This document shows, piece after piece, positions 18,656-27,179 of a stretch of 64,000 bases of DNA. The position numbers and the translations under genes are program-made. The DNA lies in NCBI RefSeq assembly GCF_027497215.1, contig NZ_CP114904.1, positions 4,114,001-4,178,000 on the forward strand. Direction: 5' to 3'. Within the stretch, counting starts at the first letter, position 1. The number at the start of each line of letters is the position of its first letter. The notes under the pieces are model-generated. The model saw only the letters and a list, made by a program, of their open reading frames with translations, made no database searches and had not been told where the DNA came from. Source of the DNA: Micromonospora sp. WMMD812. GTDB taxonomy: Bacteria > Actinomycetota > Actinomycetes > Mycobacteriales > Micromonosporaceae.

Positions 18656-19120
18656 TCACTGCGGACGCAACGTCCAGACCACGGTCATCGCCGAGGTCGG
18701 CGTGCCGTCCTCGGTCGCGATCTCGACCTCGACCGGGAACTCCGGCCGCCGGCCGGACTCCAGCTCGGCCGTCACCTCGGACGCCGGCCGGCCCAGCCGA
18801 GCGGTGGCGCGTACCGGGCCCAGGGCCAGCTTGCGGTACGCGATCTCGGCCCGGACGGCCAGCGGCACCGCGCGGTCGAGGAGCTGACCGAAAGCGGCCA
18901 GCACCACCGCGCCGGACGCGGTCTCGCCGAGGGTGAACATGGCGCCGGCGTGCGGGCCGCCGACGTGGTTGTGGGTGGCCGGCGAGTCGGGCAGCCGGAC
19001 GACCGCCCGGACGCCGCCGTCGGCCTCCGGGGCGACTTCGACGAACTCGAAGCCGAGCGTACGGGCGAACGGCACGGCCTCGAGCATGCCGGTCGCCACC
19101 TGGCGAGAGTCGATGGACAT
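18656..19120 (-). CDS. Hotdog-fold protein (DUF4442/PaaI-like thioesterase)
   Basis: A 154-residue hotdog-fold protein. HNHVGGPHAGAMFTLGETAS corresponds to the substrate-loop and central helix of PaaI/DUF4442 proteins, which hydrolyse acyl-CoA thioesters or are their inactive relatives. The substrate is unknown. The ATG at 19120 follows a leaderless -10 (TAGCGT) by 6 nt. Confidence 0.8.
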   Translation of the reverse strand: MSIDSRQVATGMLEAVPFARTLGFEFVEVAPEADGGVRAVVRLPDSPATHNHVGGPHAGAMFTLGETASGAVVLAAFGQLLDRAVPLAVRAEIAYRKLALGPVRATARLGRPASEVTAELESGRRPEFPVEVEIATEDGTPTSAMTVVWTLRPQ

Positions 19121-19126
19121 ACCCCG

Positions 19127-19132
19127 ACGCTA
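19127..19132 (-). promoter_or_regulatory. -10 hexamer TAGCGT of a leaderless promoter
   Basis: TAGCGT plus 6 nt precedes the ATG at 19120 on the minus strand. Confidence 0.65.
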
Positions 19133-19294
19133 CTCGTCGGTAACTTGCCGGGCAAGAGGCGGGGATGGCGCGCTCGTCCTCAGCTCGGCGAGCGGCGGGT
19201 TCGGTGGCGACTCGACACGCCGCCGGGCCAGGCCCGTGCACATGGGCCTCGCGGGGAGGTGGGCGAGTCCGGCCCCTGCTCGGCTCCAGGCACG

Positions 19295-19522
19295 CTATAG
19301 AGCTGAGTCGTTTGCGTCATCATCGCGCGACACTCGCCAGAGTGGCGGACCGGTGGTGGCCGAGTTGGGCAGCCTGCTCCCCTCGGGTTGGACGGCCCGC
19401 GACCGCCCGGTTGGACGGCCCGCTACCGTCCGGATGGACGGCCCGCGACCGCAGGATGAGGCCGCGGAGCCGAGGTCGCGGGGCACCCGGTCGCTGATGT
19501 CGTAACCGACTCAGGTCTAAAG
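19295..19522. mobile_element. MITE-like element, repeat family A, copy 1
   Basis: A 228-bp non-coding element with imperfect 28-bp terminal inverted repeats (19295-19322 and 19495-19522; shared core TAGA.CTGAGTCG.T..CG). Inside, a 24-bp unit containing GGACGGCCCGC is repeated three times (about 19387-19450). Similar ends occur at 52574-52736 and 60530-60560. It fills most of the 499-bp gap 19121-19619, where no gene is seen. Confidence 0.65.
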
Positions 19523-19619
19523 GCTCCGCAGAGCTTTGCGCCGGGCGGCCGGAGCTGGCCGGATCCGTCCCCCACCCGGCCGGGCCCGGATCGGCCCGGC
19601 CGGCACGATCGGATCGGGG

Positions 19620-20675
19620 TCAGAGGTTGGCGATGGTGCGCAGGATCTCCGCATAGAAGTTGCCGTCGATGCTGCGGAACAGCGCGAAGTCCTGGCCCGG
19701 GTCTCCGAAGAAGGGGCGCAGGGTCCAGGCGAGCTGGGTGCCGACGAACCCGAAGAGCAGGATCCAGATGTAGAGCAGGGTCATGCTCGCCGGCCGCTGG
19801 TTCGGCTCGCCCCGCCGGACCGGCGGGTTCGCCCAGGGCCGCTGCTGCGCCGGATAGCCGGGCGGCAGCATCCCGGGCGGGAACGTGGTGGTCGGCGGCG
19901 CCCCGACCAGGGCCGGCACCGGCTGCGCGGGCACCGCCGGACCCGCGGCGGGCGCGGTAGGCGTGGCCGGCACGGACTGCGCCGGGACCGCCTCCCCGCC
20001 CACGGCGACCGCGGTCGCCCCGCCCGCGGTGGCACCGTTCGCGGTCGCCCCGGCCGGCACGGCGACCGACTCGGCCGGCGCCGCCACGGTGGCCGGCCCA
20101 GCCGGCGCCGCAACCGCCGGCGCCGCAACCGCCGGCGCGCCCGCGGTCGTGCCCTCGGCGGGCGTTGCCGGGGCGAGCAGGCCGTGCTGGTTGAGCACCT
20201 GCATGCCGCCGGTCAGAAAACGCAGCCCGACCAAGGCCGAGAGGGTCAGGATCGCCACGTTGAGCAGCTTGAAGAATCCGTAGTCGGGGGCGGTGATCAG
20301 GAAGAAGAGGCTGATCGGCGCGAACGCCACGGCCAGCATCGCGGTGACCGTGATCGCCACCATCACCAGCGCCAGCGACTGGCGTACCGAGAGGCGGGCA
20401 CCGAAGACCAGATTGAACAGGTAGAGCGTGGGCAGGCAGATGGCCAGCGTGATCAGGAAGAGCAGCGGCAGCTTGACCGCCGAGGTCAATGCCATCAGCA
20501 CGCTGTGGAACGCACCCAGCACCGCCCCGTAGCAGGCCAGCGCGATCGCCGAGCTGACCAGCATCCGGCCGGTCAGCGCGTTCAGGTCGCGTTCGGCCAC
20601 GATCTGCTGCCAGATGCCCTCCCGGTCGCGCAGGATGCGCTCGATGACCAGTGGATTCGGACGGTCACCCGACAC
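19620..20675 (-). CDS. Polytopic membrane protein with Pro/Ala-rich loop, unknown function
   Basis: A 351-residue protein. A hydrophilic N-terminus (residues 1-35) is followed by about five membrane helices (about 37-165), then a ~130-residue Ala/Pro/Val/Thr-rich, probably disordered, segment, and one last helix (SMTLLYIWILLFGFVGTQLA) before a conserved-looking tail (LRPFFGDPGQDFALFR). The membrane core resembles Yip1/DUF1282-type proteins but no family is claimed. The GTG start follows GAGAGGGG by 7 nt. It is probably cotranscribed with the ATPase gene upstream (70-bp gap). Confidence 0.7.
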   Translation of the reverse strand: MSGDRPNPLVIERILRDREGIWQQIVAERDLNALTGRMLVSSAIALACYGAVLGAFHSVLMALTSAVKLPLLFLITLAICLPTLYLFNLVFGARLSVRQSLALVMVAITVTAMLAVAFAPISLFFLITAPDYGFFKLLNVAILTLSALVGLRFLTGGMQVLNQHGLLAPATPAEGTTAGAPAVAAPAVAAPAGPATVAAPAESVAVPAGATANGATAGGATAVAVGGEAVPAQSVPATPTAPAAGPAVPAQPVPALVGAPPTTTFPPGMLPPGYPAQQRPWANPPVRRGEPNQRPASMTLLYIWILLFGFVGTQLAWTLRPFFGDPGQDFALFRSIDGNFYAEILRTIANL

Positions 20676-20745
20676 GGGCGCGCCCCTCTCTCATCGGTTC
20701 TTCATGGATGGTGGTGGTGCGCAGACGGTAGGGCACCCGGCCGAC

Positions 20746-22047
20746 TCAGCGCCACCCCACATCGATGCGGTCGCCCCGCTCGTCGAAGAAGTGCAGCGCG
20801 TCCATGCGTACCCGGACCGAGAGCGCGTGGCCGGCGGAGACGGCCGGGTACGGGGCGAGGCGCACCCCGAGCTCGGCCGGGCGCCGGCGGTGCCGGCCCG
20901 AGTCGGGCAGCACGCTCGTCCGGACACCGACCGGGGTCGGCTCCGCGGCGTCCACCTGCCGGCCGGTCAGCCGCTGCATCACCTGGCCGAAGCGGCGCAG
21001 GCCGCGCTGGCCGACGTCGAGCGGGTCGCCGCCCCGGCTGCCCATCTCGTCCACCACGATCGCGGTCGCACCGACGTCGAGGAACGCCAGCGACTCGTGG
21101 CCGTGGTGCTCCAGGTAGCGGATCCGGCCGTGGAGAACGTCGCCCGGACTGTCCGGGCTGACCGGCGTGAGTGCCTCGGCGCGCATCCCGACCACGATCC
21201 GCTCCCCGTGGTAGTGCGCCACCGCGCGACTCCGGATGTCGTCCCAGGGCAGGTAGAGCGCCTGTTCGCCAAGGGTCAGGGTGACGTACCGGTCGAGGTG
21301 GACGTAGACCGACGCCTCCAGCAGGTTCATCCGCGGGCTGCCGAGGAACGCGGCGACGTAGAGCGTGGCCGGCCGGCCGTACACCTGAGTGGGTGTGCCG
21401 ACGTCCTGCAGGACGCCACGCCGCATGATCGCCACCCGGTCGGCCATGGTGAGCGCCTCGGCCTGGTCGTGCGTGACGTAGATGGTGGTGACGCCCAGCT
21501 CGCGCGTCAGGCCGGAGATCTCCGCGCGCAATTCGGCACGCAGCCCGCTGTCCAGGTTGGAGAGCGGCTCGTCCATCAGGAAGAGCCCGGGCCGGCGGAC
21601 GATCGCGCGGCCCATCGCCACGCGCTGGCGCTGTCCGCCGGAGAGTTGGCTGGGCCGGCGGCCGAGCACGTCGCCGATGCCGAGCGCGCCGGCCACGTCG
21701 CTGACCCGCTCGCCGCGTGGCACCGACTCCACGCCGGCCAGCCGCAGCGGGAAGGCGATGTTGTCGCCGACGGTCATGTGCGGGTAGAGCGCGAAGTCCT
21801 GGAAGACCATGGCGATCTTCCGGTCCCGGGGCGGCAGGTCGTTGGCCAGCTCACCGTCGAGCAGCAGCGCGCCGTGCGTCGGGTCCTCGAGCCCGGCGAC
21901 CATCCGCAGCACCGTCGACTTCCCGCACCCGGAGGGGCCGAGCAGCACCATGAACTCTCCGTCGGCGACGTCGAGGTTGATGCTGTCGACGGCGACCGTG
22001 CCGTCCTTGAAGACCTTGGTGACATCTTTGAGCGCGACGGTGGTCAC
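20746..22047 (-). CDS. MsmK/UgpC-type sugar ABC transporter ATPase
   Basis: A 433-residue ATP-binding subunit. GPSGCGKST (Walker A), the Q-loop in MVFQDFALYPH, LSGGQRQRVAMG (signature), LFLMDEPLSNLD (Walker B) and the H-loop in YVTHDQAEA are intact; residues of about 240-433 form the TOBE/MalK regulatory domain. MsmK-type ATPases serve several carbohydrate importers; no permease or binding protein is adjacent, fitting a shared subunit. The GTG at 22047 was chosen because GGGGGAGG lies 5-6 nt upstream; GTG 22053 overlaps that site. The C-terminal domain is longer than usual. Confidence 0.88.
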   Translation of the reverse strand: MTTVALKDVTKVFKDGTVAVDSINLDVADGEFMVLLGPSGCGKSTVLRMVAGLEDPTHGALLLDGELANDLPPRDRKIAMVFQDFALYPHMTVGDNIAFPLRLAGVESVPRGERVSDVAGALGIGDVLGRRPSQLSGGQRQRVAMGRAIVRRPGLFLMDEPLSNLDSGLRAELRAEISGLTRELGVTTIYVTHDQAEALTMADRVAIMRRGVLQDVGTPTQVYGRPATLYVAAFLGSPRMNLLEASVYVHLDRYVTLTLGEQALYLPWDDIRSRAVAHYHGERIVVGMRAEALTPVSPDSPGDVLHGRIRYLEHHGHESLAFLDVGATAIVVDEMGSRGGDPLDVGQRGLRRFGQVMQRLTGRQVDAAEPTPVGVRTSVLPDSGRHRRRPAELGVRLAPYPAVSAGHALSVRVRMDALHFFDERGDRIDVGWR

Positions 22048-22193
22048 CGCCACCTCCCCCAGTCGTCCGGCCGAACCCCCGAATGACTGTGACCAAGATC
22101 ATGCCATCAGCACATCGGGTAAACGTGCCATGTTCGGGCGGTGACGGCTCTGTTACCCCCTATCGAGGGCCGACGATGCCCTCCGGGCGGCGA

Positions 22194-24404
22194 TCAGCAG
22201 GCGCGGTGCCGTTCCGGACGCTCGCCGAGGAAGACCTGGCGGACCACCCGTTCGGCCGCGTGCCCGTCGTCGAGCGCGCAGAACCGGGCCCGGAACTGCT
22301 GGCGTGCTTTGGCCGCGGCGTCCGACCGGGCCTCGCCCGTGCGGAACAGGTCGAGCAGGTCGGCGAAGGTCGTGGCCACCGCGCCGGGCGGCTCCGCGGT
22401 CACGTCGAAGTAGACGCCGCGGGCCAGCCGGTACGCCTCCCAGTCGGGTGCGTACACGACGATCGGCCGGTCCAGGACGGCGTAGTCGAACATCGCCGAC
22501 GAGTAGTCGGTGACCAGCACGTCCGCGACCAGGTAGAGGTCCTCGACCCGCTGGTGGGCGCTGACGTCGAGGATCCGTTCCCGTTCCGGGGTCGGGCGGG
22601 GACGGCGGTCCCGGTCGTGGAAGTAGTGGCTGCGCATGAGCAGCCGGCCGGACGGGCCGAGCGCGTCGAGGAACCGGTCCGGGTCGAACGGTGGCCGGTA
22701 GTTGGGCAGGTGCTCGCGGTGCGTCGGGGCGTACAGCACCACCTGCTCGGCCAGCCCGATCCCGAGGTCCGCGCGCAGTCGAAGCACCTCGTCGGCGGTC
22801 GCGGCGACCAGCCGGTCGTTGCGCGGATAGCCGACCTCCAGCGTGGTGTACGCCGCGGGATAGGCCCGGTCCCACATCTGGGTCGAGAAGCTGTTCGAGG
22901 TGATGCTGTAGTCCCAGCGGTCCACCCGGCGCAGCAGCCCGCCGAAGTCCATCTGGCCGGCGCCGATCGGGTAGCGCTGCTGGTCAAGCCCCATCACCTT
23001 GACCGGCGTGCCGTGGTGGGTCTGCAGGTGGACGGATCCGGGCCGCTTGCGGACGAAGTCCGGGAAGTTGACGTTGTTGACCAGCCAGCGGGCCCGGGCG
23101 AGCACCCGGTAGTAGGCCGGCGTGCCGGCGACCACGTACTCCACCCCGGGCGGCACGGTGTCCACCCGGTCCCGCCGGACGATCCACACTCCACGGATCT
23201 CCGGCGCCAGCCGACGGGCCGCCTCGTGGATCGCCGCCGGATTGCAGGCGTACCCCCGGTACCAGTACGCGGCGTACACCGCGAGCGACGGGTCGACCGG
23301 GCGGTGCAGCTCCGCCCGGTAGTACTCGCGGAGCAGCACCTCCCGGGCTCTCCGGGCGTTGCGCCGGGCCACCGGTGTCACCCGCCGCCGCGCGGTCCGG
23401 GCCGAGCGCCGTGCCGTGTCCCGGGCCCGGTTGGCCGCGCGCAGCGCGCTGAACGTCCGCCACCTGCCGGTGGCGACGAGGCGGTGCTTGAGCCCCTCCA
23501 CCCCGTCCGGCGCGGAGTAGCCGCCCGGTGGCAGCCAGCGGGCGTAGTCGGCGGTGATCTGCGCGAAGAACGCGGGCCGCAGCTCCGGGGCGATCCGCTG
23601 CCCGTTGCCGAGCACGATCAGGTAGTGCCAGATCATCCGCTCGAACACCGCCGGGCGCAGGTCGTCGACCGCCGGCCCCCAGCGGTCCATCAGCTGGAAC
23701 ACCCGGTGCCACTGCGGGAACACCTCGAAGTGCCGGTCACCCCGGGTCCGGGTGATCGCACCCGCCCGGCGCTGCCGGTAGTTGACGCAGACCCGGTCCA
23801 GCACGCCGATCCGGTCCGCGGCCATCAGCACCGGATAGCTGAACGACACGTCCTCGTACCATCCGGGCTCGAAGCGCAGCCCGAGGTCGACGAGGAACTG
23901 CCGGCGGACCACGCGGTTCCACGCGGTGTGCAGCAGCCGCAACGTCTCCGGCCGGCCACGGAGCCGGAACGTCCCCGCCCCGGGCGGTTCGGGGAAGACC
24001 TCGCGCAAAGCGCTCGGGGTGGCGGTGTTGTTCCAGTGCGTGCGCACGTGGTCGACCAGCAGCACGTCCGGCCGGGTGGCGCGCAGCCGCTCCGCCACCT
24101 CTGGCAGGCACCCCGGCGCCAGCCAGTCGTCGCCGTCGAGGAACCAGACGTAGTCGCCGACGGCCCGGTCCAGCCCGACGTTGCGGGCCGGACCGAGCCC
24201 CACGTTCTCGGTCAGCCGGACCGCGCGGACCCGCTGGTCACGCGCCGCGTACTCGTCGATGATCTCGCCGCTGTCGTCCGGTGAGCAGTCGTCGACGCCG
24301 ATCACCTCGAGGTCGGTGAAGGGCTGGTCGAGGATCGAGTCCAGGCACTCGCGTAGGTAGCCCTGCACCCGGAAGGCCGGCACGACGAAGCTGATCAAGG
24401 TCAT
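22194..24404 (-). CDS. GT2 glycosyltransferase fused to CDP-glycerol glycerophosphotransferase
   Basis: A 736-residue two-domain enzyme for wall-polymer synthesis. Residues 1-230 are a GT-A domain with FVVPAFRV at the start, VDDCSPDD and the metal-binding DGDDW (residues 90-94). Residues of about 380-725 match the TagF-like polyol-phosphate transferase family: QTHHGTPVKVMG, YAPTHREHLPN and VTDYSSAMFDYAVLDRPIV. It probably builds or links a glycerol-phosphate (or related polyol-phosphate) chain with sugars. The ATG follows GGAGGG. It is the last gene of a four-gene operon, 15 bp after the CDP-alcohol transferase gene. Confidence 0.9.
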   Translation of the reverse strand: MTLISFVVPAFRVQGYLRECLDSILDQPFTDLEVIGVDDCSPDDSGEIIDEYAARDQRVRAVRLTENVGLGPARNVGLDRAVGDYVWFLDGDDWLAPGCLPEVAERLRATRPDVLLVDHVRTHWNNTATPSALREVFPEPPGAGTFRLRGRPETLRLLHTAWNRVVRRQFLVDLGLRFEPGWYEDVSFSYPVLMAADRIGVLDRVCVNYRQRRAGAITRTRGDRHFEVFPQWHRVFQLMDRWGPAVDDLRPAVFERMIWHYLIVLGNGQRIAPELRPAFFAQITADYARWLPPGGYSAPDGVEGLKHRLVATGRWRTFSALRAANRARDTARRSARTARRRVTPVARRNARRAREVLLREYYRAELHRPVDPSLAVYAAYWYRGYACNPAAIHEAARRLAPEIRGVWIVRRDRVDTVPPGVEYVVAGTPAYYRVLARARWLVNNVNFPDFVRKRPGSVHLQTHHGTPVKVMGLDQQRYPIGAGQMDFGGLLRRVDRWDYSITSNSFSTQMWDRAYPAAYTTLEVGYPRNDRLVAATADEVLRLRADLGIGLAEQVVLYAPTHREHLPNYRPPFDPDRFLDALGPSGRLLMRSHYFHDRDRRPRPTPERERILDVSAHQRVEDLYLVADVLVTDYSSAMFDYAVLDRPIVVYAPDWEAYRLARGVYFDVTAEPPGAVATTFADLLDLFRTGEARSDAAAKARQQFRARFCALDDGHAAERVVRQVFLGERPERHRAC

Positions 24405-24419
24405 CCGGCCGTCCCTCCG

Positions 24420-26435
24420 TCAGCCCGGCGCGCCGCCTCCCGTCCGCACCGGCACCGCCGACGCCCGCGCCGCGCGGGCCGGCAGGACGACCCAGGCCAG
24501 GACGACGCTCGCCACGAAAACCACGAGAAGGTACGTACCGAGTGTAGCCATCCCGATACCCGCGAACCCGACGATTGCCGCCAGCGCCAGGAGCGCCGAG
24601 CGCCCCTCCCAGCCCAGCGTGGCCGGGTGCAGCGGCGGCGGCGCCTGCCGCTTCTCCAGCCGCGCGGTGAGGTCGTAGTGGTGCACGGTGAGCACGAGGA
24701 CGTAGCCGAAGATCAGCCACGGTGGCACATCCCCGATCACCCCGACGGCGATGGCGAAGAGGTATTCGGCGGCCCGCAGCGCGGCCGGCACCAGCCAGTC
24801 CAGCGGACCGTTGTGCGCCGCACCGGCGCCCAGGCCGCCGACCAGCAGCACCAGCAGCGCCACCGGCAGCAGCCAGCGCAGCCCGCCCGCCCCGTCGTCG
24901 CCGGACGCGGCGACCAGCGCCAGCACCAGCAGCGCCACCGGGCCGAGCGCCGCGACCACCGCGAGGGTGAGCGGCCCCATCGGGCGGACCACCGGCAGCC
25001 GGGTGGCCAGCGGGCCGTCGTCACGGTGCAGGGTCGCGTCGACCGTGTCCAGCACCGGCACCCACATCCACCGCGCCCGCAGCGTACGCAGCGCGCCCGT
25101 GTAGAGGAACGCCAGCGTGCCCCAGACCAGCACCGCGACGAGGCTGACCAGGGGGTTGAACAGCGCCACGGTCAGCGCGACCAGCGCCCACCGCTCGCCG
25201 ATCGGGAACACCACGGTCCGCTTCAGCCAGTACGACAGCGAGCCGGTGTCGGCCTGCACCCGGGTCGACGCGGCGTTCAGCCGGTCACCGATGCCGCCGC
25301 CTCCCGTACCGGCCGGGCGGGGCCGCCGGGCCGCCTCGTCGTGCAGCACGCCGTACCAGGTGTCGGTCATGTGCCGGACGGTCTGGAGCGTCATCGCAGC
25401 GATCGCCAGCGCCCAGCCGTAGCGGTGGCCGGCCTGCGTGGCGCCGTAGCCGAGGCCGGCGTAGACCACGTACTCCTTCGCCCGGTCGGCCATCGTGTCG
25501 AGCCAGCCGCCCCAGGCGGAGAAGTTCCGCGTGTACCGCGCCAGCTGACCGTCCACGCAGTCCAGCACGAAGCCCAGGTAGAGCAGGACCGCCCCGCCGA
25601 CCAGCGCGGGCCGACTGCCGCCCACGGCGAACAGCACGGCGGCGGCCACCGCGAACAGGATCGAGATGACGGTGACCGTGGTCGGGCCGAGCCCCAGCCG
25701 GGCCGCGGCCCGCACCACGTACGGCGACCAGGTGCTGACGAAGTAGGTGGAGAAGAAGTCGTCCCGCTCCTTGACCGCGAGGCGCAGCTCGGCCCGGTCC
25801 TCGTCGACCCCGGCCAGCGCCGCGTCGGCCGCGGTCAGCTCGACCGGATCGGTCACCCGGTGGGCGACCAACAGCCGTACCCGGTGGGCGAAGACCAGCG
25901 TGCCGAGCACGGTGAGGCCGGCGAAGAGCTGGTCCACCGCGGGCCCGGTGACCGCCGGCCGCCCCGGCTCGGCGGTCGGCGCCGCGGTTCCCGCAGCCAC
26001 CGCACGCGCGGCGGCGGCGAGCGCGGGCAGGTCGTCCGTGCCGACCCGGAGCGCGCCGCCGAACACTCCGGTGGCCTCGCCGTTCAGCGCGCCGGGCGGG
26101 CCCGCGTCGACCACCTGGCCGCGCTCCTCACGTACCGCCGTCCGCGCGGCGGTCGGCGGGTCGGCGAGCACCAGCGCCACCGTCGGCCCGACGGGGCTGG
26201 TGGCCAGATGCCGCAGAACGGCGGTGTGCGCGACCAGGTCGCCCCCGGTCACCAGGACCGGCCCGATGGCGGTGTCGGCCAACGCGGCCAGCTGCTCCAG
26301 GTCGGCGGCGAACCGGACCTCCTCCGCGCCGGCCCGGCGGCACTGCGCGGCGAGCCGGTCGGCGAGCGTCTCCCCGGTACGGGTCGGCAGGCCCGCCGCG
26401 GCGGCGCCGCCGGCGAGCACGATCGCGAGGGTCAC
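24420..26435 (-). CDS. CDP-alcohol phosphotransferase fused to nucleotidyltransferase-like and DUF5941-like domains
   Basis: A 671-residue fusion. Residues 1-165 look like a MobA/NTP-transferase-like domain (TLAIVLAGGAAAAGLPTRTG) lacking the usual GxGxRL loop, so catalysis is uncertain. Residues of about 225-430 carry the CDP-alcohol phosphotransferase signature DxxDGxxAR(8)GxxxDxxxD at residues 292-317 (DCVDGQLARY...LDTMAD). The remaining ~240 residues are a polytopic membrane domain of the DUF5941 type. It would transfer a phospho-alcohol from a CDP donor to a membrane acceptor. The GTG start overlaps the ATPase stop (GTGA, 26432-26435). Confidence 0.85.
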   Translation of the reverse strand: MTLAIVLAGGAAAAGLPTRTGETLADRLAAQCRRAGAEEVRFAADLEQLAALADTAIGPVLVTGGDLVAHTAVLRHLATSPVGPTVALVLADPPTAARTAVREERGQVVDAGPPGALNGEATGVFGGALRVGTDDLPALAAAARAVAAGTAAPTAEPGRPAVTGPAVDQLFAGLTVLGTLVFAHRVRLLVAHRVTDPVELTAADAALAGVDEDRAELRLAVKERDDFFSTYFVSTWSPYVVRAAARLGLGPTTVTVISILFAVAAAVLFAVGGSRPALVGGAVLLYLGFVLDCVDGQLARYTRNFSAWGGWLDTMADRAKEYVVYAGLGYGATQAGHRYGWALAIAAMTLQTVRHMTDTWYGVLHDEAARRPRPAGTGGGGIGDRLNAASTRVQADTGSLSYWLKRTVVFPIGERWALVALTVALFNPLVSLVAVLVWGTLAFLYTGALRTLRARWMWVPVLDTVDATLHRDDGPLATRLPVVRPMGPLTLAVVAALGPVALLVLALVAASGDDGAGGLRWLLPVALLVLLVGGLGAGAAHNGPLDWLVPAALRAAEYLFAIAVGVIGDVPPWLIFGYVLVLTVHHYDLTARLEKRQAPPPLHPATLGWEGRSALLALAAIVGFAGIGMATLGTYLLVVFVASVVLAWVVLPARAARASAVPVRTGGGAPG

Positions 26436-27178
26436 CGGGGAACCGCGCTGTGGTACGCGTCGAGCGCCTCCGTGATGGTCCCGTCGAGGGTCAGCCGCCC
26501 CCCGTCCAGGAAGAGCCCCCGCCGACAGAACCGCGTCAGGTCCTTTTCGTTGTGTGACACCAGCACCAGAGTGCGCCCCTCCCCGAGCAGACGATCGATC
26601 GTCGCGTAACACTTCTTGCGGAACTCCGCGTCGCCCACCGCGGTCACCTCGTCCATCAGCAGGATCGGATGCGGCAGGTGGGAGATGATCGCGAAGCCGA
26701 GCCGTACCTTCATCCCGGACGAGTAGTGCCGCACCGACGTGTCGATGGCCCGTTCGACCTGCTCGCCCGCGAACGACACGATGTCGTCGAAATGCCGCTT
26801 CAGGTAACCCGACGAGAGCCCGTGCAGCCCGCCGACCAGGTACAGGTTCTCGCGTCCGGTCAGGTCGTTCGAGAATCCCGCCGACAGCTCCAGCAGTGGC
26901 GCCACGTCGCCACGGACCCGGATGCTCCCCTCGTCCGGGATGAGCACCCCGGCGATCAGCCGCAGCAGCGTGCTCTTGCCGGTGCCGTTGCGGCCGATCA
27001 CGCCGACGGTCTCGCCCGGCCGCACCGCGAACGACACGTCCCGCAGCGGCCAGAACTGGCCGGACGGCGCGTTGCGACCGCCGCGGTGGATGAACAGCTC
27101 GCGCAGCCGCAGCTGCCGGCGCCGGTTGCGGACGAACCGGATGCCGAGGCCGTGCGCCTCGATGATCGGGTCGGCCAT
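26432..27178 (-). CDS. Wzt/TagH-type polysaccharide export ATPase
   Basis: A 248-residue ABC ATPase. GRNGTGKST (Walker A), HYSSGMKVRLGFAI (signature; the SSGM form is typical of TagH/Wzt exporters), ILLMDEV (Walker B) and LVSHNEKD (H-loop) are present. The N-terminus (FVRNRRRQLRLRELFIHRGG) is also typical of the O-antigen/teichoic acid exporter class. With the permease it should form an exporter for the lipid-linked polymer made by the downstream enzymes. It starts 1 bp after the permease stop. Confidence 0.93.
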   Translation of the reverse strand: MADPIIEAHGLGIRFVRNRRRQLRLRELFIHRGGRNAPSGQFWPLRDVSFAVRPGETVGVIGRNGTGKSTLLRLIAGVLIPDEGSIRVRGDVAPLLELSAGFSNDLTGRENLYLVGGLHGLSSGYLKRHFDDIVSFAGEQVERAIDTSVRHYSSGMKVRLGFAIISHLPHPILLMDEVTAVGDAEFRKKCYATIDRLLGEGRTLVLVSHNEKDLTRFCRRGLFLDGGRLTLDGTITEALDAYHSAVPR

Positions 27179-27179
27179 C

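Noticed and set aside
22083..24284. Plus-strand frame of 733 codons opposite the GT2/TagF-like gene
   Set aside because: It is a low-complexity Arg/Pro/Val/His-rich peptide; the minus strand carries clear catalytic motifs.
24627..26609. Plus-strand frame of 660 codons opposite the CDP-alcohol transferase
   Set aside because: It is a Gln/Arg/His-rich shadow frame without hydrophobic cores, antisense to a motif-bearing membrane enzyme.
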